NCBI GenBank assembly: GCA_947630775.1
Contig: CANRIY010000071.1
Coordinates: 1 to 7,805 of the forward strand
Length of the DNA stretch: 7,805 nucleotides
Direction of reading: 5' to 3'
Origin: an uncultured Clostridia bacterium
GTDB lineage: Bacteria; Bacillota; Clostridia; Christensenellales; Borkfalkiaceae
The position numbers were made by a program, and so were the translations under genes. The notes beneath the pieces are model-generated. The model saw only the letters and a list, made by a program, of their open reading frames with translations. It searched no databases and had not been told where the DNA came from. Shown here in pieces: positions 1 to 6,238 of the stretch; the first letter of the stretch is position 1; each line of letters begins with the position of its first letter.

Positions 1-18
1 ACTCTAAGCACGGCACGA

Positions 19-61
19 GCGGGCACCGCCCGCGAAGTAGCGCCGTCCTTGGCGCGAAGTA
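19..61. repeat. Two adjacent small palindromes, each followed by GAAGTA
   Basis: Positions 19-33 form GCGGGC-ACC-GCCCGC and positions 40-55 form GCGCC-GTCCTT-GGCGC. Each palindrome is followed directly by the hexamer GAAGTA (34-39 and 56-61). The two units are 21 and 22 nt long and adjoin without a gap. The stems differ in sequence while the tail is kept, which suggests selection on hairpin-plus-tail structure or a family of mobile palindromic repeats. No function can be assigned. Confidence 0.6.
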
Positions 62-78
62 ACCATCACCTTATTTAT

Positions 79-134
79 AATGCGGTGATCCTTCGACACG
101 CCGCAAGGATGCGGCGGCTCAGGATGACGTAATT
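79..134. repeat. Dispersed-type palindromic repeat, copy 1 (with 17-nt insert)
   Basis: This copy shares a 20-nt left part (79-98) and a 19-nt right part (116-134) with the repeat at 137-175, with no mismatch in either part. The two parts are separated here by 17 nt (99-115) that helps form its own hairpin, CGCCGC-AAGGAT-GCGGCG (99-116). The shared core holds imperfect inverted arms, GTGATCCT and AGGATGAC, which differ at one pairing position. From memory, elements with ATCCTTCGACAGGCTCAGGAT cores are common intergenic repeats in many bacterial genomes; I could not search to confirm this. Confidence 0.75.
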
Positions 135-136
135 AG

Positions 137-175
137 AATGCGGTGATCCTTCGACAGGCTCAGGATGACGTAATT
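137..175. repeat. Dispersed-type palindromic repeat, copy 2 (uninterrupted)
   Basis: This 39-nt copy matches the repeat at 79-134 over its whole length, apart from lacking that copy's 17-nt internal hairpin. It is separated from copy 1 by only 2 nt, so the two form a tandem pair. The arms GTGATCCT and AGGATGAC can fold into a small hairpin in RNA or single-stranded DNA. No coding function is expected. Confidence 0.75.
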
Positions 176-205
176 GGGATGACACCCCCTCAGTCTCGGC
201 TGCGC

Positions 206-235
206 CTTGACAGCTCCCCTATGATGGGAGCCAAG
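206..235. repeat. Palindromic hairpin repeat near the operon end
   Basis: GCTCCC (213-218) pairs with GGGAGC (226-231) around a 7-nt loop. The stem extends with CTTG (206-209) and CAAG (232-235), leaving an ACA bulge on one side. There is no U-tract next to it on either strand, so it is not a convincing terminator. It resembles the short CAGCTCCCC/GGGGAGCC intergenic elements I recall from Clostridia genomes, but this is unverified. It lies just downstream of the operon terminator at 241-273 and may act as a back-up structure. Confidence 0.55.
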
Positions 236-240
236 ATACA

Positions 241-273
241 AAATTACTCCCCCGACAAAGACAGTCGGGGGAG
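241..273 (-). terminator. Rho-independent terminator of the glycosidase/esterase operon
   Basis: A perfect 10-bp GC-rich stem is formed by CTCCCCCGAC (247-256) and GTCGGGGGAG (264-273) with a 7-nt loop. On the minus strand the stem is followed by TAATTTTGTATCTT, a moderately U-rich tail. It begins 16 nt after the TAA stop of the esterase gene. On the plus strand the stem is also followed by a pyrimidine-rich run (CTTTCTTGTTG), so it could be bidirectional, but no plus-strand gene leads into it. Confidence 0.88.
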
Positions 274-289
274 CTTTCTTGTTGTTCTC

Positions 290-1606
290 TTAGATTGCGT
301 CGAAGTAATCGTCGCCGAAGAGCGCATTGAGGATCGTCTGCGCATAGACGCGCGAAATGAAGTCGTTCGGATGATTGACGTTATTTCCCGTGCAGTCGCA
401 GAAGCGCTTGCCCATCGCATAGACGCTTCTCACGCAGTCGAGGACGTTCGCAACGCCGATGTTGCCATACTCCTCCGACAGCTCGATGAGCGCCGTCTGG
501 AATGCCTCGTAATCCTTATTATAGAAGTACGTATCGGGATTGGCGATCATTCCCGAGACGAGCATGATCTCCACGTCGGGATTTTGTTCTCTCGCCCGCT
601 TGATCATTTCACGGATATTCTCTTTATAGGCCGACGAATCCGGGCCGTCGTTCATGCCAAAGGCGATGAAGAGTAGATCGGGATGATTGTTGAGCACGCG
701 GACGGCAAAATGATCCCCTTCGCCCGCTTCGATGCCGCCTGCCGCGCCGCCCGTTTTCGAGGCGCCCCAGTAGGAATCCGTTCCGCCGACCGCCGTATTC
801 GTATAATTGATCTGCGCGGAAGGGTAGCGGGCTTTGAGATAAGAGCGCACCATCTCGGGATAGCTCTCTGCATGGGGGTCGTAACCCACGAAACTGCTCG
901 AATTGGCGCCCACGGTGATAGAATCGCCGTAAAAGAGCACATTCAGGGACTGGCCGCTTACGAGTTTTTCCATCGTCTTGGGGAATTTTGCCGTTTCATC
1001 GCGGGGAAGCTGCCACTCGCCCGCATCACTGTGGCGATAGGTGACGACGACCTGCCTGCGGATGATGTCCGACCCTTCGGCGAAATAGATGTTCCCGCCG
1101 TATTTATAAGCCTGCGTATTCGATCCCCCCTCCGAGGGGTAGTAGTCCATCTGATCCATATGGGGAATGGTCGTCGTGGCAGGCGGGAGACGGATGGTCT
1201 TGTCTCCCTTTGTCCATGTATAGTCGGTCCCCTCGCGATAGGTCGTCTTCAGGTCGTACGACATCACGGAGATGATCTCGTCGGGCGCGTACATGAGCGG
1301 CGCGGAATAGTCGTCGTCGCCCGCAAACCACAGGGTCTCGTTATAGACGACACTGCCCGTCCAAAGTGGTTTGAGATATGTTTTCAGATCGTACCGATGA
1401 TATTCCATAAGCTCCTCTTTGTTGTCAGGCTCCTCGTCCTCTCCGCCCTCTTCGGGATCTTTCCCCTGTTCTTCGGGGTCCTTCTCCTGTTCGGTGTTGG
1501 TATCGCCCGTATCCTTATCTTTGCCGCCTTTGTCAGCCGTGCCGCACCCCGCGCATACGCCGAGCGCCATAAAAAGTGCAAGCAGAATCGAAAGTCTCTT
1601 TTTCAT
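290..1606 (-). CDS. Lipoprotein SGNH/GDSL-family esterase with N-terminal beta domain
   Basis: The product is 438 aa. MKKRLSILLALFMALGVCAG followed by Cys21 is a lipoprotein signal peptide, so the mature protein is probably lipid-anchored to the outer face of the membrane. An acidic Glu/Asp/Gly-rich linker follows (about 22-66). Next comes a beta-rich domain (about 67-215) like the one often preceding SGNH domains in Clostridia, then the SGNH hydrolase domain (about 220-438). Visible SGNH blocks are GDSITVG (227-233, nucleophile Ser229), NTAVGGT (270-276), GMND (317-320, Asn319) and NHPND with His412. The usual catalytic Asp three residues before the His is Asn409. Such enzymes commonly remove acetyl groups from sugars; the substrate here is inferred only from the rhamnosidase neighbours. 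The start at 1606 is preferred over an upstream in-frame start at 1765 because it gives the signal peptide and has AGGAGG 4 nt upstream. The gene is last in the operon. Confidence 0.9.
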   Translation of the reverse strand: MKKRLSILLALFMALGVCAGCGTADKGGKDKDTGDTNTEQEKDPEEQGKDPEEGGEDEEPDNKEELMEYHRYDLKTYLKPLWTGSVVYNETLWFAGDDDYSAPLMYAPDEIISVMSYDLKTTYREGTDYTWTKGDKTIRLPPATTTIPHMDQMDYYPSEGGSNTQAYKYGGNIYFAEGSDIIRRQVVVTYRHSDAGEWQLPRDETAKFPKTMEKLVSGQSLNVLFYGDSITVGANSSSFVGYDPHAESYPEMVRSYLKARYPSAQINYTNTAVGGTDSYWGASKTGGAAGGIEAGEGDHFAVRVLNNHPDLLFIAFGMNDGPDSSAYKENIREMIKRAREQNPDVEIMLVSGMIANPDTYFYNKDYEAFQTALIELSEEYGNIGVANVLDCVRSVYAMGKRFCDCTGNNVNHPNDFISRVYAQTILNALFGDDYFDAI

Positions 1607-1610
1607 GTTT

Positions 1611-1616
1611 CCTCCT
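1611..1616 (-). promoter_or_regulatory. Shine-Dalgarno site of the esterase gene, overlapping the GH78 stop
   Basis: On the minus strand the sequence reads AGTTAGGAGGAAACATG. The AGGAGG core sits 4 nt before the ATG at 1606 and shares bases with the TAG stop of the upstream gene (1615-1617). The 8-nt gap between stop and start suggests translational coupling. This strong site is the main argument for the chosen start. Confidence 0.9.
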
Positions 1617-3219
1617 AACTGATGAGTGATTTGCCCGAAGTTACGATCCTGACGCCCGCGGGAGCGTCGATCTTTGTTTGGATCCCGTTTTCGGTTTTTC
1701 TGTGCTCGATGTGCAGAATGCCGTACGGCGTGGGGAGATCCCCTTCCGCATAGCTCAGTCCGCAAAGGTCGGGAACGACGGCGACCGTTTTACAGCCCGC
1801 TTCCAAGATCCTGATGCCGAGCACAACGTGCATCAGGAAGGGAATGGGCCCGCATGACCAGCCGTGGCAGAGGCTGTGGCGGAATCCGACATAGCAGAAG
1901 GCGCCATAGTCCCCGTGGATGTCCTTTTCGCCCGCCTTGGGAAGGGCGTCGATCCTGCCGCTCCCCTCTTTCCAACCGACAGAAAAGTCCTCCCAGAAGG
2001 TACGGGCGCCCGCGTCGAGCATGCCGCCGTAGTACTCCTTCATGAAGGAGAGGGCCTGCTCTCCCGCTCCCGTCTCGGCGAGCGCGCGCAGGATGTAGTA
2101 GCTCATGAACGAGGACATCCCCTCCGCGCCGTTGCGTGCAAGAAAGGCGGCGGTCTCCTCTTTCCCCGCAAGTCCCGCAAGGGCGCGCATCGCCATCGCC
2201 TGTTTGCTCTTTTTGACGGTAGCTCTGTGCTTTTTGACGCGGGAAAGGATCGCCGCCGCGGGGGTAGTGATCCCCAAAACTTCCGAAAGCGTTACCGCCT
2301 TCTCCATGGCGAGCGCCACAAGTCCCGTCTGCCCCGCGACCTCATCCTCCTGTTCGTGGGTCGGCCAGTCGAGAAAATCGTAGGAAAAGTGCGTCGAGCC
2401 GTCCTCGCCGACATAGCCGTCCACCTGACGGAGAAGCTCCAAAAAGTAGTCGGAAAACTCCTTCACGGCCGCAAGATCGCCCGTATGCGAATAGTAGTCG
2501 TGGAGATCGACGATCCACCAGAGCGAATAGCAGGGAATGCCGTTCATCCACCCGGGCAGCGGCGTCTGTTCCACCGCGATGCGGAGGCAGTTGACGACGC
2601 TCTCCGCACTGCCTGTCACGGAGAGCAGCCCCATGAGTTCGGGGTGTAGATCCCCGATCCAGACGAGGCGGTCGCGCTTGACGCCGTCCCAGATATAGCC
2701 GTTCTGCACGCAGCAGAGAAGGGTCTCGCGGGCGGTCTTATAAATTTCGTCCACGCGCGGGTCGCTGCAAGTAAAGCTGCCCGTGATCGGAAGATCGGCG
2801 CGCTTATCCACCGCAACGGCGGCTTTGAGGGAGACGGGCTCCTCTGCGTCGATGCGCAGAAAACGGAAGCCCGTATCCCCGTATACGCCGTCCGAAAGCT
2901 GGGGAAGCGAAATGCAAAAATCGCGCAGGGCGTGATCGTTTGTCGCGTTCTTTTCGCCGAGCTCGGCATAGACTTCCGCGACCGATTCGCCGAAGCGGAG
3001 CCGCACGGGAACGTTGTGCTCCGAAAAATAGGAGAGAAGCCGCACGCCGCCGACGATCTCCCTTCCGTAATCGAGGACGAGATATCCGCCGCGGGCGAAC
3101 TCCGCCGTCTCTTCCCTGCCGATCCCGATCTGCATCGTGGCGGGGGAAAGTAACCTTGTTTCATTCTTTACGCCCTCTTGCGCGACGATGCGCTCGGGCA
3201 AAACTTCGTAAATTTTCAT
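1615..3219 (-). CDS. GH78-type alpha-L-rhamnosidase, cytoplasmic
   Basis: The product is 534 aa with no signal peptide or membrane segment, so it is probably cytoplasmic and acts on imported oligosaccharides. Residues about 1-145 form a beta-sandwich with the typical YLVLDYGREIVGGVRL start and an ELGEKNATNDHALRD stretch. Residues about 150-475 match the (alpha/alpha)6 catalytic barrel, and about 476-534 a small C-terminal beta domain. The catalytic block DGVKRDRLVWIGDLHPE (178-194) aligns with the GH78 acid block DCPQRE..GW.GD: Asp178 and Asp190 are kept, while Asp183 replaces the usual general-acid Glu. FWED supplies the likely general base Glu410, and HGWSCGP (452-458) is the conserved barrel motif. 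The expected reaction is inverting release of terminal alpha-L-rhamnose. The ATG overlaps the upstream stop as ATGA with only a weak Shine-Dalgarno, indicating coupling to the GH106 gene. Family assignment is firm; substrate is unknown. Confidence 0.9.
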   Translation of the reverse strand: MKIYEVLPERIVAQEGVKNETRLLSPATMQIGIGREETAEFARGGYLVLDYGREIVGGVRLLSYFSEHNVPVRLRFGESVAEVYAELGEKNATNDHALRDFCISLPQLSDGVYGDTGFRFLRIDAEEPVSLKAAVAVDKRADLPITGSFTCSDPRVDEIYKTARETLLCCVQNGYIWDGVKRDRLVWIGDLHPELMGLLSVTGSAESVVNCLRIAVEQTPLPGWMNGIPCYSLWWIVDLHDYYSHTGDLAAVKEFSDYFLELLRQVDGYVGEDGSTHFSYDFLDWPTHEQEDEVAGQTGLVALAMEKAVTLSEVLGITTPAAAILSRVKKHRATVKKSKQAMAMRALAGLAGKEETAAFLARNGAEGMSSFMSYYILRALAETGAGEQALSFMKEYYGGMLDAGARTFWEDFSVGWKEGSGRIDALPKAGEKDIHGDYGAFCYVGFRHSLCHGWSCGPIPFLMHVVLGIRILEAGCKTVAVVPDLCGLSYAEGDLPTPYGILHIEHRKTENGIQTKIDAPAGVRIVTSGKSLIS

Positions 3220-6170
3220 CTGTTTCTTATCACGGGGACTTCCAAAAGTCCTTGTTCAATGAGCCGATAGTCCTCGCTGAACTGTTCGGGCGGGGGGCAG
3301 AATTCCCCGAACGCGCCCCTGCTCTCGCCGACAAAATGGGACGGCCCGAATTTGTTCCTCTGTGTGATCATGACGCTGATTTCAAGCCGATCCTTGATGT
3401 GCACATCCGCCGCAAAGGGACGGAAGGGAAGGGTCTTGCCCTGAATGCGCACGAGTGCGCCGCCCACCCGTCCGAGAGAGACATGATAGTCCCCCGCCGC
3501 GTGCGGGATACGGTAGCAAAGTTCGCCGCTGTAAAAGGGCAGCCCTTGCCCCGAAATATCGCCGATATGCAGCGTTTTTGGCAAGCGGCAAAGGGTGACG
3601 GTATGGCCGTCGACGCGCACGCCGAACCTTCCTTTGAGATACATCGCCTCGACGGGCGTGTCCTCCTCCATGGGGAAGGCGACCTCGAGGATGTTTTCCC
3701 CCTTGTGAAGTGCGGAATGCGGCAGATCGAGTTCAGCAAAACAGTTGTCCCAACCGCTCGCGCGCGGAACGCTCTCTACCGCAACGCCGTTGAGAGTCAC
3801 TTTCGCACCGCGGATGGGCTCCCAAACGAGAGTGAGCGCGGGCGGAAGATATTCCGCACGGAAAGAAAATCGCAACGTCGTCTGCGCGCCGCAGGGCTTC
3901 ACCATGCCGAACTTTTTGCGGAACCACGGCTGAATCGCCTCGGGCGTGCGGCGGGGAAGCCCCAATGCGTCGCGGAGCTCGTCGTCAACGCGCAGGATCT
4001 CGCCGTAGCCCGTCTTACCATTGACGGTGTAGGCGGCGAAGTCGAGCACGCAGACATTCGGCTCTTTGAGAAGGTAAGGATAGTCCATGTCCGCCAACCT
4101 TTCCGCGATCGGATCCGCGGCATGGTGGCAGGTCGCGGGCATGGGTGCCTCATTTTTCGTTAAAACAAGTAAAATCTCCTCTCCAGCGTCCAAATCGGCG
4201 GGGATCTTGGTCATGGTGCCGTCAAATTCTGCCGCGAAGGGAGCAATCTTGCCCGTTCGCGCGTCACAGCGCTTGACGGAATACTGCCCCTCAAAGGTAA
4301 ATTCATACGCTTTTGCCTCCTTTTCAACGGAGACGGCGGCAAAGTACATCCTCCGCCCCTCGGCGGCAACGTGCGTATACGCCTTCCCCCCTTTCACCGT
4401 AAACGGGAGGGAGAGGGCGGCGGGGAGATCCCCCTCTTCGACGCATTTTACCCCTTTCAAGCAACGTTTTGTGCTGAAACGCTCTCCGTCCCGATACTTC
4501 GGAAGGTCGCCGACGGCGAGCACTTCGCCGCCCGCACGCATGAACTTTTGAAGCAGCGCAACGGTGGACGAGCGCAGAGTGACGTTCCCCGCGAGGAGAA
4601 CTTTCGGGTAGACCGCGTTCCCGACCCGAAGCACCGCCCCCGTTTTCGTGCGGGAGACGCGGGCGAGGCGGGACATCATCTCTTCGTCCCCGAAGTCAAA
4701 GGCGACGCCGCGGTCCGCGAGGAGATTGCTCACGCTCCAATAGCGGGTCTCGAGGGCGAGATAGTCCCGATCTTTGGGGACGAAACAGTTATTGTATCCT
4801 TCCATCCGCCCCATGCCCCACGCCGATTCGACGGGATGGATCCATAAAAGCTGCGCCTCGCGCTTGCCCTTTGCAAGAAAAACGTTGAGGCGGGCAAAAT
4901 AGTCCTCGACCGCCCGATAGTCCTTCCACCAAACACTTTGGTGGAGAATGCTTGCGGGGTAGTCGCGCTTGGCGATCCCGGACATGGTATACATGCTCAG
5001 GTGCGTACAGCGGTCGTTCACGCCGAAAAAGGCATGCCAGTCGCCGATGCGCTTGTAGGTCGTGAAATCGGACTGCCAACCAATGACGGCGTACATCTCC
5101 GAGAGCACGCCGCGCTTGCCGCACTGCCGCGCCACGGACGCCGCCATGAGCGGAACGGCGATATTCGTGCTGTTCGCCGTGAGGTTGTCGACGCCGGGGA
5201 TATCCATATATTCGTAAAACCGCATGGGACTGCCGCAGAGGGTCGTCATGGCGGAGAGATTGTCCTCATGCAGGATATGCCCCGTGAAGGCGACGCCGTG
5301 CGAGTCGCACCATGCCTTGTAAGGTTTTGCGTAATTTTCGAGAAAGAGAGACGTGAGCGTTTCCATATACCGCCACGCCGTACGGGAGAAGCTCTCCTTG
5401 CCGCGGAAAAACAGCTCGGGGAGATGTTCTTCAAGCCGTTCCCCCCACTTTTCGAAGTAAGCGGGAAAGAGCGCTTCGGTGTAGGGCGTGCGCCGCTCGG
5501 CGTCCGCGCCGATGTGGGCGAAGCCGTTGAACACCGCGCCGCGGTTGGGTTCATCCGTAAAAACGCCGTCCACGACATCGCCGATCCGCTCGCCCATCTT
5601 CTCGGCATATTTGTCGAGCGTGATGTGCAGAAAGGCGTCCGTCGCTTCCTTTTTCAGGGCGTCGAAATAGGAATAGCCGTTGTAGACGTCCTGCGCTTCC
5701 CTCTCGCGCACCGAAAAGACGGCAACGCTCCCCCGTCCCTCTCCGCCGCAGGGCGAAAAACGCACCATGCGATTCCCCTTGAATTCGACGGAGAACGCCG
5801 CAATGTCGCCCTCTTCGGGCGTGACTTCTTGGGCGGAAACCACGCGGACGGTGAGATATTGCCCGCGGTGGGCTTTTTCCATCGTAACATATCCGCCCGC
5901 AACACCGGACGGATAGCGGTCTTCGTCGTAGAGCCGTGCGCACATGCCGTGCTTTTTGAGCTCATCGGCGCAGACATTCATGAGTCTGAACCACTCTTCG
6001 GAGAGATACTCCGTAGAAAGTCCCGTGCGGGAATGGAGATAGGCGCCGCCAAAACCCATTTCCGCCATAATGCCGATCTGCCGCTTCAATTCCTCCTCTT
6101 CAAGGGAGCCGTTCAGCGACCAAAACGGTTTTGCCCGCATTTGAGCGGGCGGATTCCGAAAATATTTCAT
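3216..6170 (-). CDS. GH106-type alpha-L-rhamnosidase
   Basis: The product is 984 aa with no signal peptide, so it is probably cytoplasmic. The N-terminus carries the GH106 hallmark: PFWSLNG (15-21), EEEELKRQI, MGFGGAYLHSRTGL (38-51), YLSEEWF (55-61) and the RLYDEDRYPSG segment (79-89). Further barrel motifs are FTDEP (204-208), TGHILHED (296-303) and LSEMYAVIGW (356-365); Glu302 and Glu359 are candidate catalytic acids, by inference only. Residues about 520-560 look like a flavodoxin-like domain (KVLLAGN, then FMRAGGEVLAVGD). The C-terminus, about 760-960, holds beta-sandwich domains of the galactose-binding type (VTLNGV, GENILEVAF). The expected activity is inverting removal of alpha-L-rhamnose from complex glycans such as pectic side chains. 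The ATG has AAGAGG 8 nt upstream. The stop overlaps the ATG of the GH78 gene by 4 nt, so both enzymes are co-expressed. A related uncharacterised GH106-like subfamily is possible. Confidence 0.85.
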   Translation of the reverse strand: MKYFRNPPAQMRAKPFWSLNGSLEEEELKRQIGIMAEMGFGGAYLHSRTGLSTEYLSEEWFRLMNVCADELKKHGMCARLYDEDRYPSGVAGGYVTMEKAHRGQYLTVRVVSAQEVTPEEGDIAAFSVEFKGNRMVRFSPCGGEGRGSVAVFSVREREAQDVYNGYSYFDALKKEATDAFLHITLDKYAEKMGERIGDVVDGVFTDEPNRGAVFNGFAHIGADAERRTPYTEALFPAYFEKWGERLEEHLPELFFRGKESFSRTAWRYMETLTSLFLENYAKPYKAWCDSHGVAFTGHILHEDNLSAMTTLCGSPMRFYEYMDIPGVDNLTANSTNIAVPLMAASVARQCGKRGVLSEMYAVIGWQSDFTTYKRIGDWHAFFGVNDRCTHLSMYTMSGIAKRDYPASILHQSVWWKDYRAVEDYFARLNVFLAKGKREAQLLWIHPVESAWGMGRMEGYNNCFVPKDRDYLALETRYWSVSNLLADRGVAFDFGDEEMMSRLARVSRTKTGAVLRVGNAVYPKVLLAGNVTLRSSTVALLQKFMRAGGEVLAVGDLPKYRDGERFSTKRCLKGVKCVEEGDLPAALSLPFTVKGGKAYTHVAAEGRRMYFAAVSVEKEAKAYEFTFEGQYSVKRCDARTGKIAPFAAEFDGTMTKIPADLDAGEEILLVLTKNEAPMPATCHHAADPIAERLADMDYPYLLKEPNVCVLDFAAYTVNGKTGYGEILRVDDELRDALGLPRRTPEAIQPWFRKKFGMVKPCGAQTTLRFSFRAEYLPPALTLVWEPIRGAKVTLNGVAVESVPRASGWDNCFAELDLPHSALHKGENILEVAFPMEEDTPVEAMYLKGRFGVRVDGHTVTLCRLPKTLHIGDISGQGLPFYSGELCYRIPHAAGDYHVSLGRVGGALVRIQGKTLPFRPFAADVHIKDRLEISVMITQRNKFGPSHFVGESRGAFGEFCPPPEQFSEDYRLIEQGLLEVPVIRNR

Positions 6171-6178
6171 GAAAAAAA

Positions 6179-6184
6179 CCTCTT
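6179..6184 (-). promoter_or_regulatory. Shine-Dalgarno site of the GH106 gene
   Basis: AAGAGG lies 8 nt upstream of the ATG at 6170. The spacer is a run of seven T followed by C. The base of a strong hairpin (6188-6224) ends only 3 nt upstream of this site, so ribosome access could depend on that structure. Confidence 0.75.
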
Positions 6185-6187
6185 TTA

Positions 6188-6224
6188 CCCGATGAGGGCG
6201 TCCTTGCGGACGCCCTGTATCGGG
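6188..6224 (-). promoter_or_regulatory. GNRA-capped hairpin between surface-protein and rhamnosidase genes
   Basis: On the minus strand AGGGCGTCC (6216-6208) and GGACGCCCT (6203-6195) form a perfect 9-bp stem closed by a GCAA tetraloop. A second 6-bp stem, CCCGAT/ATCGGG, extends it below a small 2x1 internal loop (AC on one side, C on the other). The 3' flank is TAAAAGAGG followed by T7, so the U-run is 9 nt away from the stem rather than directly after it. It may be a weak or partial terminator for the surface-protein gene, an RNA-processing or stability element, or a structure modulating GH106 translation. I see no convincing promoter in the remaining gap. Confidence 0.7.
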
Positions 6225-6238
6225 GGAAGTGCGGAAAG

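Noticed and set aside
76..81. TATAAT match on the plus strand, possible -10 promoter box
   Set aside because: No acceptable -35 box at 16-18 nt spacing and no plus-strand gene downstream. It lies at the edge of the palindromic repeat.
79..175. Possible CRISPR array
   Set aside because: Only two copies, separated by 2 nt, with no spacer-sized unique sequence and no cas genes.
143..676. Plus-strand open frame of 177 codons starting in the intergenic region
   Set aside because: It runs through a palindromic repeat, the terminator hairpin and the antisense of the esterase. It shows no family motif and no convincing ribosome binding site.
1607..1765. In-frame upstream extension of the esterase gene to 1765
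   Set aside because: The extension would add 53 basic, low-complexity residues ahead of a clear lipoprotein signal peptide and overlap the GH78 gene by about 150 bp. The ATG at 1606 has a strong AGGAGG site.
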